From: Ursus arctos
Taxonomy: Eukaryota; Chordata; Mammalia; Carnivora; Ursidae
Reading direction: 5' to 3'
Length of the DNA stretch: 64,000 bases
NCBI RefSeq assembly: GCF_023065955.2
Contig: NW_026623008.1
Span: forward strand, 12,678,501-12,742,500
The translations under genes and the position numbers were made by a program. Positions 43,403-54,154 of the stretch are shown here, in pieces. The notes beneath the pieces are model-generated. The model ran no database searches, had not been told where the DNA came from, and saw only the letters and a program-made list of their open reading frames with translations. How positions within the stretch are numbered: the first letter of the stretch is position 1; the number at the start of each line of letters is the position of its first letter.

Positions 43403-43639
43403 TGAGTTCCAATGCTGACCCCTCCACCCCCTTGTGTTAGTGTCACGGAGGCTTGGGGACTCTGTGCCTGAGTTGCCCGATCTCTAGAAGGGAATGACAG
43501 TAGTGAGCAGCTTGCTGCAGCCTTGCGAGGGTTCCCCAGTTAATTCATATCAAAGGGCTGCCATGGTCGCTGAGCGGTGCATGTTTGCTATTCTTGCCCA
43601 GAAACCCCCCCCTTCTTCCACCATAAAACACCCTCACCT

Positions 43640-43812
43640 TTTTCCAGATCGCATAAAGGCCCCTTATGTGTCCTCTGGCTCTTCTAATCCTCACAAAGAA
43701 ACCCTGTAATTGCACGCACAGATGTTATTGTTTTCTCTAGCCCCGGTTTACAGCCACGGTCAAAGTTCAGCAAGGTCAAGGGACTTGCCCTGGGGTTCGG
43801 AGCTGGAATGAC
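43640..43812 (-). mobile_element. MIR fragment, antisense
   Basis: ctcttctaatcctcacaaag, aaaccctgtaattgcacgca, ggtcaagggacttgccctgg, ggttcggagctggaatga. Confidence 0.75.
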
Positions 43813-43864
43813 ACAGACCGCATCTCACCCCACGCCACCTCCCCCTGTCCCTACACCATGCTGC

Positions 43865-43985
43865 TCTGCTCATCTTACCGATGAACGGAGGAAACTGAGG
43901 CCCAGATGGGAGGGGCCACGCCCAAGGTCACACGGCAGTGCTGACTTGCGGCCAGGGCTCTTCCCTTCCCCAGCCTGGGCTCCAG
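43865..43985 (-). mobile_element. MIR fragment, antisense (second)
   Basis: cttaccgatgaacggaggaa, actgaggcccagatgggagg, cccaaggtcacacggcagtg. Confidence 0.8.
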
Positions 43986-44104
43986 TGGTGGTCTCCCAGG
44001 CAGAGCGCACCAGGGCAAAGGAACCTCGAGGAGGCCACAGGGGAAGGGAAGGAAGGAGTCTAATCGGATCACAGAGAGCTGCCGAGCTCCAGGCTGCAGG
44101 GCCC

Positions 44105-44215
44105 CATTAGGGCTGGTGGCGGGGCGGGGGACTCCTCATTTACATATAAATGAAGATATTTACAAATTAATGCATCTCGACTAGAGAGAGTCCCAGCTCC
44201 ACAGCTGTCTGAGCG
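44105..44215. promoter_or_regulatory. Candidate conserved noncoding element (short)
   Basis: An abrupt AT-rich core (catttacatataaatgaaga, tatttacaaattaatgcatc) in GC-rich DNA, with an internal imperfect palindrome around atttacatataaat. Inference only. Confidence 0.25.
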
Positions 44216-44394
44216 GCTTCCTCTTCAGCTGGGGAAAGTAGGGGGAGAAGGAGGCTGAGATCACCAAGAATTGGCAGAGAGCAATTCTCAGGCAGCTGAA
44301 AGGAGCCCCCAGGGACTCCCAAAGCGTCTCCTCCCACTGGAGGGGTTCCCGGAGGAATGGGCGTCGGGTGGGGTGATGGGACTTCTACCTCCTA

Positions 44395-44520
44395 GGGGAT
44401 ACAGGTGTGGCACCCTAGTTCATGACCTTGGGCAGGTCATCGCCCCTTCCGGTGCCCCAGAGGCCCCATCTATCAAATGTCCATAGAATGAACCTCAGAA
44501 TCTAAACTCCCAGCTTGGAA
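44395..44520 (+). mobile_element. MIR fragment, diverged
   Basis: agttcatgaccttgggcagg, tcatcgccccttccggtgcc, ccatctatcaaatgtccata. Confidence 0.6.
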
Positions 44521-44524
44521 CTGA

Positions 44525-44765
44525 CAGTAATTTATTCCTTTAGAGGATATTTAATTGAGCACTTACTAGAAGCCTGGCATGGTGGAAGGTGTCTTGAGGG
44601 ATCCAGGGGGGAACAAGAAAGACCTGGCATTAAACTCTCATGAGGGGAAGACAGTAAACAAGAAAAGCAAGACATAAGTAAATTTATCGGTACATATTCC
44701 ACAAAGGTGTGAATTCAAATGGCGATTGTATAATGAGGGGCAAGTAGGGTGCGGTGCCAGGGAAG
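44525..44765 (-). mobile_element. L2 3' region, antisense
   Basis: tttaattgagcacttactag, aagcctggcatggtggaagg, gggaacaagaaagacctggc, aagacagtaaacaagaaaag. Confidence 0.75.
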
Positions 44766-45564
44766 GACCGCTGTGCTGGGGTGCCATCCAAATGGCTGAC
44801 CAAAGCCCGAAGGATGGGAAAGAGCCATCGTGGTAGGGACGAGGGCGATGTGGCAGAGGTCCACACCCACCTTCAGCACCCTGACCCCTCCGCAGGCTTC
44901 TCAGGCCGCCGGAACCCCACTCGGCTTGCTCATGGGGTGAGGTGGACGTGCCAGACGATGGGCATCCCAGAGCAGCCTTGGCCGATGGGAGATGCTGGGT
45001 GGCTCTCCCAGCCCCCCTGCCCCTTGGGTGGGACTACTCGGATGTTCACTGTCCCCTCGAGCTCCCGAGCAGGAGTGAGGCTGAGCGGCTCCCCCAGAAT
45101 GACCTCTGTGATGCACCTGTATTGGCTTCTTCCCTCCCCACTGTTCTTCACTCCCTTCCCAGCTTCTGGGGACACCTTTGCAGATTAGCCACTGGCTCCT
45201 GAATCCTTGTCGCAGGGTCTGCTTCTGTGGGGCCCCCCTGAGTGGGGAGGCATGATATGGGTGACAGTTCTACCTGCTGGCTTCCTGCATATCACTGTCC
45301 TCCGCACCTACCCCCTCACCCCTGTGCCTCAGCCCCCGTGCACCTGCCCCACCAGGCCAAGAACAGGTGGAGCAGATGGATAGACCCCCACAGAGGGGAA
45401 GACTGTATGGGCAAAACTCATTAATCCCTGCAGAATGTATCCATCCATGTCCCAAAGTCCTCTGCAATCCCTTGTCCCATTCCACGTGTTCAGGATGTCC
45501 TGAGGAGCACCAAGTGGGCTTCACTGGCCCTAATTTGGCAGCGAGGGAAATCTAGACTCAAGAG

Positions 45565-45840
45565 GTTGAGTGTGCTCCTGCCCCTCCCACGCCTTGCCCA
45601 CTTCCCTTTGCCAAGGCCCTACTCATCCATTCAGGTTCAGCTTGCACGCCGCCTCCTCCAGGAAGCCAGTCATGACTGCCCAGACAGAGTCAGATACTCC
45701 AGGGTACTTCCCCTCCATACCCTCCATGCCCTGACACTAGGTGTTCAAAGTCTGCCTCTCCCACTAGACTCAAAGCCCATGGACGAGGACTGGGTCTGAT
45801 GTCTTCACCAATGTCTCCCCAGCCCCAGCCCAGCACCCCC
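45565..45840 (+). mobile_element. L2 LINE 3' region, sense, diverged
   Basis: ctactcatccattcaggttc, ctcctccaggaagccagtca, tgactgcccagacagagtca, ctcccactagactcaaagcc, ccccagcccagcacccccac. Confidence 0.7.
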
Positions 45841-45999
45841 ACCCCACCCCCACAACATTGAGGACAATATGTAGATGCTTGCGGGATGGATGAGTGAGTG
45901 GTGGAAGCTATGGTGTTCTCCCACCACGGCTCTCCCTGCTGCTGGATAAACGTAGGAGGGAGCATTTGCCCCCCCCCCCACGCGCCTTCTCCAATGTTT

Positions 46000-46560
46000 T
46001 CATCCTTCATTCATCACAAAGGAATTGAGCAATCGCTACATGTCAGGGACAGTGCTGGGGATAAAATGGAGAGCAAGACATAATCAGACTTGCTCTTGTG
46101 AGGTTTGCAGTGTAGGGGGTGAGGAGAGACAGACTATAAAAATATGTTTAAAAGAATAAGGAAAAATATTGACAGTTGGCGATGAGTGTTTGAAGGAATA
46201 AGGTAACGTGACAGAGAATGACAAGAATAACAGAGTATGCGGCGGGAGAGTGGCGGGGGGGGGGGGGGACTACGAGTTCCCTTATAGGAGGTGACATCTC
46301 AGCAGGAATCTATAGGATAAAAAGAAGCCACTGGCAGAGGTGGGGTATGGAGGGCATTCCAGGTAGAGGGCACAGCAAGTGCAAAGGTCCTGAGGTGAGA
46401 AAGCTTGACATAATCTAGGGGCTCCCAGAGGGCCAGTGTGGCCAGAGTTTAGGGAGCGAGCTGGCATTTAGTCTCTGTGTCCCGGAAGCTGCTGAAGGTC
46501 ATGGTCTGAAGTGATATGTCTTGTAAAGCTCACTCTGGTTGCCATGTGGAGGGGGGGTTG
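46000..46560 (-). mobile_element. L2 LINE, antisense, long
   Basis: cacaaaggaattgagcaatc, gggacagtgctggggataaa, gcaagacataatcagacttg, aggaggtgacatctcagcag, gggcattccaggtagagggc, acagcaagtgcaaaggtcct, gagggccagtgtggccagag, aaagctcactctggttgcca. One of the clearest L2 copies. A 12-14 base G run sits at 46255-46268. Confidence 0.92.
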
Positions 46561-47284
46561 GCTGTGCCAGGGAGGGAAGACAAAGCCCTCCCCAGATGAG
46601 CCTGGGTACGGGGAGGGAGGTCTGTCTCTTCCTCGGCCCTGGGACTTAGTTTCCAAACCTGAGTAAGCTGGGAGAGGGGCGACCACAGTGTGGGGCTGGC
46701 AGGGGCCAGGAGGCGAAGGGGTGCCAGAGAGCCGGCTCTCTCTCCGGGGTCTGATCTCTGTGCCCCGAGAACACGTGCGCTATCCCCAGAGCCCGCAGTA
46801 GGAGGTGGAGAACAGCTGGGGGGGTGGGGAGGAGCCCGGGGGCTTCGTGGAGAGCAGGAGTACACAGTTACACCTCCCTAATTCATATTTATCAGGGGAG
46901 GGAGATGGGGGAGAAATCGAGTGAATGAAGGAAGAGCCTGGAGGAAAGAGGACGTGGAAAGAAATGCCACTTCCTTTATTATTTCGAGATGCGCCCACTC
47001 ACATATTCGCTCGACGGCACATGTGGAACGTTTGCTGCCTCCAAGGCACGGAGCTGGGGCACAGCGCCCAGAGGTGGTCGGGATGCAGCCCCAGCTTGTC
47101 CTCCTCGGACCTGCGAGCCGCCCTCCTTCCCCCGCCCCCGTGTGCCCCGAAGTTCCTCCCATGCTGCGCTCTCGCTCTTTCATTTCAGTAACCCCAGACC
47201 CTGCTTGGCATTTAGAGAGGAACAATAAATATTTGTGGAATGAAGGCAGAGAGAGGGGAGATAAAACATGGAGATAAATAGCTA

Positions 47285-47505
47285 ACAATTCAAGTAATAA
47301 AGTGATAGCTGTCCTAGGAAAGACTCCGATATAATGCAGTGATGAATCAGAGCTGGAGAGACCCGGGAAATCAGAGAGAAGGTGGCGTTTGAAGTGGCCC
47401 TAGAAGCATAAGTAGGTTTCAGACAAGGAGGCGTGGGGAGCGGACACTCTAGGCGGAGGGCACTGCGTGGGCAAAGGCGTGGAGGTAGGGAGGCGCTGGA
47501 AGCAG
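47285..47505 (-). mobile_element. L2 mid-3' fragment, antisense
   Basis: agaaggtggcgtttgaagtg, gcggacactctaggcggagg, gcactgcgtgggcaaaggcg, tggaggtagggaggcgctgg. Confidence 0.7.
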
Positions 47506-47587
47506 TGACAGGACCCCTGGAAGCACACAGACGGAACCTGCCAAGTAGAAGCTCCCTGGAATCTGTTTGATGGACTACTGGGCTGGT

Positions 47588-47772
47588 TTTTATTTATTTT
47601 TATTTTTTTAAGATTTATTTATTTATTTGGGGGGGGGCAGAGGGAGAGAATCTCAAGCAGACTCCCTGCTGAGCACGGAGCCTGACAAGGGGCTCCATCC
47701 CAGGAGCAAGATCACGACCTGAGCCGAAATCAAGAGTCAGATGCTTCACCGTCTGAGCCACCCAGGCTCCCT
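47588..47772 (-). mobile_element. Can-SINE (SINEC), antisense
   Basis: T-rich tail, agatttatttatttatttgg, a G run, gcagagggagagaatctcaa, gcagactccctgctgagcac, agatcacgacctgagccgaa, agccacccaggctccct. No clear target duplication. Confidence 0.92.
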
Positions 47773-47789
47773 TGTGTGCCCTTTTTAAA

Positions 47790-48449
47790 TAGACACATTC
47801 ACTGTTTCATCCAAAGAGCAGAGGGACTTGCTTCCCTCTGAAAAGTCACCTGGCGCTTCTGCAGACTCATCTGTGAAAGTGCAGGGTAAACTCCTTCGGT
47901 CTTGGTACAAAGAACAGTGCCCTCTGACCCTGGTTGGTTTGAGTCTGAATTGCATAGCTTCCTTGTCCTTCTGCACGGTATCCTGAGCCGTGCGTCCTTT
48001 TCCTCCGAAATATACACAGCACCTGCTGCTTGCACAGACGTGGCCGTTCATGTGTTCCCTCATCTGACCGCTCGGCACACACACGGTGAGTACCGTGTGT
48101 GTGCTGAGCCCGTGCTAGGTTACGCCCAGTCCTTGACCCACTGGAAACCCCCTCCTCTCTCGCACCCAGTAAGCCTCAGGGAATGCGAGAGAGCCAGAGT
48201 GACATTATAAGGACAACCTTGAGCCCTTTTCTGCAGTTTATTCAGGACAGATTATGCCTCTTAGTCCCATCTGAACTGAACACCGCAAGTGGGAGCAGGT
48301 CGCCATCGCAAAACCAGGGATGCTTTTAGGAGCGAGGGCTGCAGTTCTCCTCCCGGCCACTAGGGGAATGTCCAGCCGGGGAGCTCGGCTCTCAGAGCCT
48401 GAGCAGCAAGGCGCCTTGGGCGGGGGCTCCCCTGCCAGCCCCTCCCGGG
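47790..48449. other. Unique intronic sequence
   Basis: No recognised feature. Short frames only. Confidence 0.4.
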
Positions 48450-48640
48450 ACCACCCGCATTAGGATCACCCTGGCAGTGGCTTAAAAACATCAGTTCCTG
48501 GGTCCACCAAGATGGACTTTGATTCAAGGGGCCTGGAGCGGGGCCTGGGGAATCAGTCTTTTAAAAAGTCCTCTAGAGAGAGTTGCTGGCAGCACCCGCT
48601 CCACGCTTCACCTTCCACCTGCTGTGATATGCGGACAGGG
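48450..48640 (+). mobile_element. MER5A (hAT-Charlie)
   Basis: gcattaggatcaccctggca, gtggcttaaaaacatcagtt, cctgggtccaccaagatgga, ggaatcagtcttttaaaaag, gagttgctggcagcaccc. Confidence 0.8.
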
Positions 48641-49225
48641 CCCAAAGAATTCAGGGGGAACCTGGAAGACACAAATAATTCTAGTTGCTGCTGGCAGCTG
48701 GCGGCCAACAGACGATTGTCCTAAGGCCCCTGAGCCCAGACTCACTTGGGTTAAGATGACGAAAGAGTTGACCAGCCAGTGACCTCCCAGTCCAGAGTGA
48801 CCTCACAGGCACCTACCAGTCCCCGAGCCTAGGTCACCCCCCCACCCCCCAGCCTCGCTGGCACAGTTAGTGGTGGAATGAGAACAGCTGGTGTGCGCGT
48901 GGCCCTGTGCTGAGCCTCTCAGAAAATGAGGCCTTGACTAGGGAATAAGGGGGCCCGGGAGAAAGGGGCTCCTCCTCCAGCCCCCTGGCATTTTCCCCAG
49001 AGGTGGAGTGGCTCTCTGAGGCAGAGTCCCCCGGGCCCAACCCCAGGCCTCTGCCCCCAGAGCCGCAGTCAGAGAAGGAGGAGTTACTGGGCCCGCCTGT
49101 GTCAGGCCCTGCGCCCACCTCTCAGGGTGGGGACCTTCCCTCCTTCACCTCTAGGTCCTCAGTGCCTGGCCCAGGGCCTCAGATGGAAGCCCAGGGCCTC
49201 AGTAACGGTTTGTGGAATCAGTTGA

Positions 49226-49340
49226 CTGACAGGTTATCCGAATGTGGAATTACCACGTCAGACAGTCAGCAGAACTTTTTCCAACCCATCATCTGGTTTC
49301 ACCCTCACAACCATCCCATGGAGTACACATCTCAGATTCA
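49226..49340 (+). repeat. Diverged direct repeat, copy 1
   Basis: Starts ctgacaggttatccgaatg; roughly three-quarters identical to 51288-51402 over about 105 bases by eye. The right half is antisense MIR-like (caccctcacaaccatcccat). Confidence 0.7.
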
Positions 49341-49465
49341 TGGGATCCTGTTGTATAGATGATGACACAGAACAGAGAGGTGCGGTCACTGGTCCGAGGT
49401 CACACAGCATACCCATGGTGAAGCCTGGGTTCACACACCAAGCCAGGTTGAGTCTCTGGGCCACT
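49341..49465 (-). mobile_element. MIR fragment, antisense
   Basis: tgtatagatgatgacacaga, acagagaggtgcggtcactg, gaggtcacacagcataccca, aagcctgggttcacacacc. Confidence 0.8.
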
Positions 49466-49584
49466 GGGAGCAGGCTCGTTCAACAGTCACTGAGTGACCA
49501 CCCATTCCAGGCCCAGGGCCAAGCACTGGAGACTCGTAACTTAGTAAGGGCATGCAACCTTGTGTGTCCATCCCAGCACACGCA

Positions 49585-50008
49585 CGACAGATGTGTGCGT
49601 GCACACAGACACACACACAGACACACACACACATGACGGATGCACGTGTGCACACAGACACACACACACGCATGATGGATGTGCGCGTGCACACAGACAC
49701 ACAGACACAACGGATGCACGCGTGCACACAGACACACACACATGACGGATGCGCGTGTGCACACAGACGCACACACACACGCATGATGGATGTGCGCGTG
49801 CACACAGACACACAGACACAACGGATGCACGCGTGCACACAGACACACACACACATGACGGATGCGCGTGTGCACACAGACGCACACACACACGCTTGAT
49901 GGATGTGCGCGTGCACACAGACACACAGACACAACGGATGCGCGCGTGCACACAGACACACACACACACACATGACGGATGCGCGTGTGCACACACACAC
50001 ACCTGCTC
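49585..50008 (+). repeat. CA-rich minisatellite with a three-part higher-order unit
   Basis: Subunits of about 35-39 bp alternate in fixed order: gatggatgtgcgcgtgcac..., ggatgcacgcgtgcacac..., ggatgcgcgtgtgcacac.... The first subunit recurs at 49674, 49785 and 49898, so the higher-order period is 111-113 bp. Much of the array alternates purine and pyrimidine. It gives spurious Cys/Val-rich and His/Thr-rich frames on both strands. Confidence 0.95.
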
Positions 50009-50012
50009 ACAG

Positions 50013-51287
50013 TCGATCTGGCCCGAGATTCTTGGTGCCTCTGGGTAGGAAGCTGTCAGGGTCACTCTCCCCGTAAAAACTAGCAACTACCTGGCAGTTT
50101 TGGCCCCTGGACGCCCTGGCCAAGGAGACCGAGCAGTGCCCAACCCCAGCTCCAGAGCTGGGATTCCAGGAGCCGCCCCGGCTCCTCAGCTGGCGGCATC
50201 AATCCACTTGACTGGCTGATGTGTTTCCACTGCCCTGAGTGGGACATACCCCCTGCCCCCCACCCCTACCTGTCCCCCCACCCCAGCCACCTCCCTCCAC
50301 AGAGTCACCCAGCTGGCCCCAGGAGCACGCCGGGCACCATACTTGTGCTCTTCCCATGCCAGGGGTCATTGTCCACTCACACAGATGCCGCCACCACTGC
50401 CCCCACCCAGGCCCCAGGAAGCCCAGACCAGCAGGGCCCGCTCTCCACAGACGGGTCCTGAGCTCGCGCCTCCCCGGGGCCTCACTTCCCACCCGTCAAC
50501 GTCTGTGCTCTTCTCCTCTGTTCCCTGACTTCAGTCGCCTTCTGCTTCCATGGTTTCCCTCTTAGCACGACCTTCTTCTCTTCTTTCTTTCCCCTTCTGG
50601 TCTTGTGCTTCCCGTGTGGGGGTTTCGTCCTCCCGTTCTGTGCACGCAAACACACACACATACACACACACAGGTACACAGCAAACACACATGCACGATG
50701 CCTCGCTTCCCTTCCCCCTGCATATACCCTACATCCCTTGGGATGGAGTCCCACAATGGCCTCAGAATCTCCCCGGCAGCAGGGACCCCAGATTCCAAGG
50801 CCCAGAGGCCTCTGGAGCTTCAAGTGGGCCTCATTCCACGCTGGCCACACGGGCAGGCTGAGGGGTCAACTTTTCCATGGTTGGGTCTTGGGGTAGTGGA
50901 CAGCTTTGATGCAGGGGACAGAGATGTGCTCTGTTGAGTTGGCAGCTCGCACTGAGCAGCCTTCTCCCCCCCCGCCACCATCCCCATTCTCTGTGTGCCA
51001 CCCCCATTCTCTGTGTGCCACCCCCACCCCGCCACCCAGAGGAGGCCACCGGTCTTCCCCCTGGGGAGGGAAGTGCTTGCAAAGCTGTCTGCTGCCCTCT
51101 GGTGATGCACTGGGGTATTGCAACTAGGGGGGGGGGGGAGTTCCCTGCCTGTGCCCTCCCCCCCCCCCACCGACTCCATCACCAACGATGGGTCTTGTCC
51201 CTTAAGCATGGGGGACCTTCTTTTCTACATCTCTAGGGCACCAGTACCCAACACAGAACGTGACTAGAGATTAGCTAAATTAATGAT
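50013..51287. other. GC-rich unique intronic sequence with short simple repeats
   Basis: A short CA run lies at 50649-50672, a G run at 51127-51139 and a C run near 51160. No gene recognised. Confidence 0.45.
50982..51025 (+). repeat. 20-bp tandem duplication
   Basis: ccccattctctgtgtgccac repeats about 2.2 times. Confidence 0.9.
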
Positions 51288-51402
51288 CTGACAGGTTATC
51301 CAAATGGGGAATTACTATTTCAAACGGTCAGCAAAACTGTTTTCCATCCATCATTTGCTTAAACCCTAACGACAAACCTATAGAGTGGAGATCTCAGACC
51401 CT
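51288..51402 (+). repeat. Diverged direct repeat, copy 2
   Basis: Starts ctgacaggttatccaaatgg; partner of 49226-49340, offset about 2062 bp. Confidence 0.7.
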
Positions 51403-51774
51403 GTTTATGGGGGTTAAGCTCAGCCCAGAGACGGGAAGAGCCCAAGAGCTGGGAGAGCTTCCCCCTCACACAGAAATTTCCTCCCCTGGGGTTTCCCCAG
51501 TGAACGGAGCTCAGCCCCTTGCCGATGGAATGGGGGCCTCTGGGGTAACCCTCCCCTCCTCTGGAGAACAAGGTGCCTTTTACCAAGGGCCTCCCAGAGA
51601 CAGTGTCTTCACCCACCATCGACCACAAGGAACTGCAAACTCATGTCAGACCACGCCTTGGGACGTAGAAGAGGACAAGGCTGTGTCTCGTGCACTGTGA
51701 CACGTTTCAATGGCCTCAGCTAGGGCTGGCCCTAATGATTCATCTGCCACTTAAAAGTGTTTCTGTACTAACTG

Positions 51775-52125
51775 TGGACATCAGGAAACAGAGGTGAACA
51801 AGGAAGGTAGGGTCCCTGTGCCCATGGAGCCAACATTCCCCGGGCTATGTCTGCAACCCAGGGAGAGGCCGGGGGAGGGGTCTCTCTGGGTTCTGGAGGA
51901 GAAAGCCACCATGCAGAGGCCAGGGAATGAACATTCTGGCAGAGGAGGAGAGCAAGGGCCTGAGCTAGGGGCCAGCTTGATGTGTCAATGAAGAACAGAG
52001 AGAAGCCGAGGGGTTGGGAACTGATGAGTCCTGCAAGGAGTGTGGGGGGAGAGGTGAGGTGGGAGCAGGCCCCCTGAACGTGACTGCACACAGACACTGT
52101 TTGCTCAAATTCAGTGGGTGGGGGC
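51775..52125 (-). mobile_element. L2 LINE, antisense, left part
   Basis: tcaggaaacagaggtgaaca, tgtgcccatggagccaacat, gggaatgaacattctggcag, gagcaagggcctgagctagg. Confidence 0.7.
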
Positions 52126-52169
52126 GGGGAAGCCCGCGATCCTGTGTTTCCAGTCATCTCCCGAAGCTG

Positions 52170-52361
52170 CCTCCAGTGCAATGGACCACAGGCCCCATTA
52201 CAAACACCCGGGGGAGCTTCGCACACTCCTGACGCCAGGCCAAGCCCCAACGGTTACATCGGAACCTCGTGGACAAGAGGGTGGGGACACAGGCATCAAT
52301 TTTGCAAAGCTCCCCAAGGTGATTCCCATAGGCAGGCAAGTTTGAGAACCACCGCTGTAGA
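52170..52361 (+). mobile_element. MER5A-like hAT relic inside L2
   Basis: cattacaaacacccggggga, caggccaagccccaacggtt, aaagctccccaaggtgattc, gcaagtttgagaaccaccgc. Confidence 0.65.
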
Positions 52362-52860
52362 ACATTGTGGGTCATTAGAGGGAGTTTGACTATTATTCTG
52401 GAAGTGATGAGGGGTCACTGAGGTTGACCCTGTTTCTGTTTTGGGGTTGTGAGAAGATCGTCCTCAGCTACTGGGGATGATGTGGGGACAGAGGCAGGAA
52501 GCACCTGTCAGCGGGGAGCTGAGGAGGTGATGGGGTGTGCTGGCCAGGCCAGAGGGGCTGGGATGGGAGAAGGGTCTGGAGGCAGAGCTGGCAGGACTCA
52601 CTGATGGACTGGAGGTGGAGGCCATCAGAGGGAGAGGAGTTGACCATGGCCTCCAGGGCTGTGGCCAGAGCACTTAGGTGGAGGGGCTCCTTCCTGAGAC
52701 CAGGAGATCAGTGAGGGCCAGCGAGGGCTGGGGACGGGTGCAGATTTCCCGAGTTCTGTCTGGGCCAGGTGAGATGTGTCTGTGAGACACCTGAGCAAAG
52801 ATGGCAAGTAGGTCGATGGACACACAGGGCGAGGGACAGGTTTGTCAACAGGCACAAGGA
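52362..52860 (-). mobile_element. L2 LINE, antisense, right part
   Basis: gagtttgactattattctgg, then diverged, with gtctgtgagacacctgagca and gatggcaagtaggtcgatgg matching the antisense L2 'attagacatccaagtggagatg...gtaggcagttgg' block. Confidence 0.6.
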
Positions 52861-52944
52861 TAGGAGCCACCAACACAGAGACGCCGTTTAAAGTCACTGT
52901 CTCCCCGCAGACTTGGGACAGATCTGCCAGTCGCCTTCAGGCAT

Positions 52945-53095
52945 CACGCAGACCAACCCCTTCATGCTCCGGATGAGAAAACCAAGGCCCAGAGATGGTG
53001 GGTGACTTGCCTAAGGTCACACAGCAAGTCAGCTGTGGAACCAAACTCATCTTCTGACTCCTGGAGAAGAGTTTCCACTCCATGGAGCTCAGTGC
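52945..53095 (-). mobile_element. MIR fragment, antisense
   Basis: ccggatgagaaaaccaaggc, ccagagatggtgggtgactt, gcctaaggtcacacagcaag, tctgactcctggagaagag. Confidence 0.85.
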
Positions 53096-53224
53096 AGCTT
53101 CCCCCAACCCCCAGCCCATGGGATAGAGTTGCTGAGATGGCAAATCATTTATGTATCTGCGGTCAGAAAACCAGAGCCGTTAGAAATTATCTGCACACAC
53201 GCACGCACACACACATCCTTTTCC

Positions 53225-53470
53225 TTTTAAGTAAAAAATCAGTAACTGGGCTGTCAGCTTTATTACTAATTATGCAACTACTTTATTGCTAGTATTAAAA
53301 AAAATTGAAGACTAAAAATGTCCAGGAAAGACTTAATTTAGTAAACGGTTCAGAACAAAGTATTTGTCGCCGTGGTATTTCTTCACATTAGAATTTGCTC
53401 TGGGTGATTCAGACCTCCTCTTTAATATATTATCGCAGCCTAATAAAGTTCCCAGGTTCTGGGAGAATCT
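53225..53470. promoter_or_regulatory. AT-rich candidate conserved noncoding element
   Basis: ctttattactaattatgcaa, gacttaatttagtaaacggt, cctctttaatatattatcgc. It has no repeat signature and contrasts sharply with GC-rich flanks. attatgcaa resembles an octamer/homeodomain-type site. Role inferred. Confidence 0.33.
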
Positions 53471-53647
53471 TCTCTGCCTCGGAAGGTAATTTTGTTTCAG
53501 GAGGTGAGGATTGGGTGGGATTGATGGTGAATGGAAGGTCTGGTGAGCCTAAGGGTCCTGGAAAAGTCAGGCGAGGAGACGTGAGCGCACTGCTGAGCGC
53601 GCATAAGAGCGCGGCGATGGCGGGTGACCGAATGCATGGAGGATGGA

Positions 53648-53691
53648 ATGAACGAACGAACGAACGAATGAATGAATGAATGAATGAATGA
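53648..53691 (+). repeat. (GAAC)n-(GAAT)n tetranucleotide repeat
   Basis: About 4 gaac-type units followed by about 6 gaat units. Confidence 0.95.
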
Positions 53692-53924
53692 GGGAGTGGG
53701 GGAGGGAGAGAGTGAGTGAACGGAAGAGCAGTGCCCCGCTGGATCACTGGGTGGTTGCAGAGCTAAAACCTCTGTCAGGGAGAAGGGGTCACCTGACACT
53801 TGCCATGGAGAGAGATAAATGAGAAGACAGCGGGGGCCGTCCGCCTTTTGTACGAAATAGGCACCTGTCACCCCCACCTGCAAGTAACACCAACCGCAGC
53901 CGAGATGATGAAGTAGCACCACGT

Positions 53925-54075
53925 GAGGCTGCGGGGCAGGGAGGTCTTTCCTGTTTTAGGTAAAGCAAAGAGACAACCAGAGAAGTTGAGTGATTTGCTA
54001 AAGGTCACACAGTCCAGGAGCAGTGGAGGAGCCAGGCCCAGGCTTCCTGGTGTCCAGTCAAGGGCTAGCTGCTTC
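53925..54075 (-). mobile_element. MIR fragment, antisense
   Basis: gttgagtgatttgctaaagg, tcacacagtccaggagcagt, ggagccaggcccaggcttcc. Confidence 0.7.
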
Positions 54076-54154
54076 CTTCCAGCTCCCAAAAGCTTGAGTC
54101 CTTTCTCTGAGCATCTGGGTCCCTCGCTGCCCAGGTGCCTTCTATACCCAGCAG

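Noticed and set aside
49585..50008. CRISPR-like array (regular spaced repeats)
   Set aside because: The units are CA-rich and contiguous with no unique spacers, in mammalian intron DNA. It is a minisatellite.
49431..50086. Long Cys/Val-rich minus-strand and His/Thr-rich plus-strand frames
   Set aside because: They come from the CA minisatellite and exist in several frames at once.
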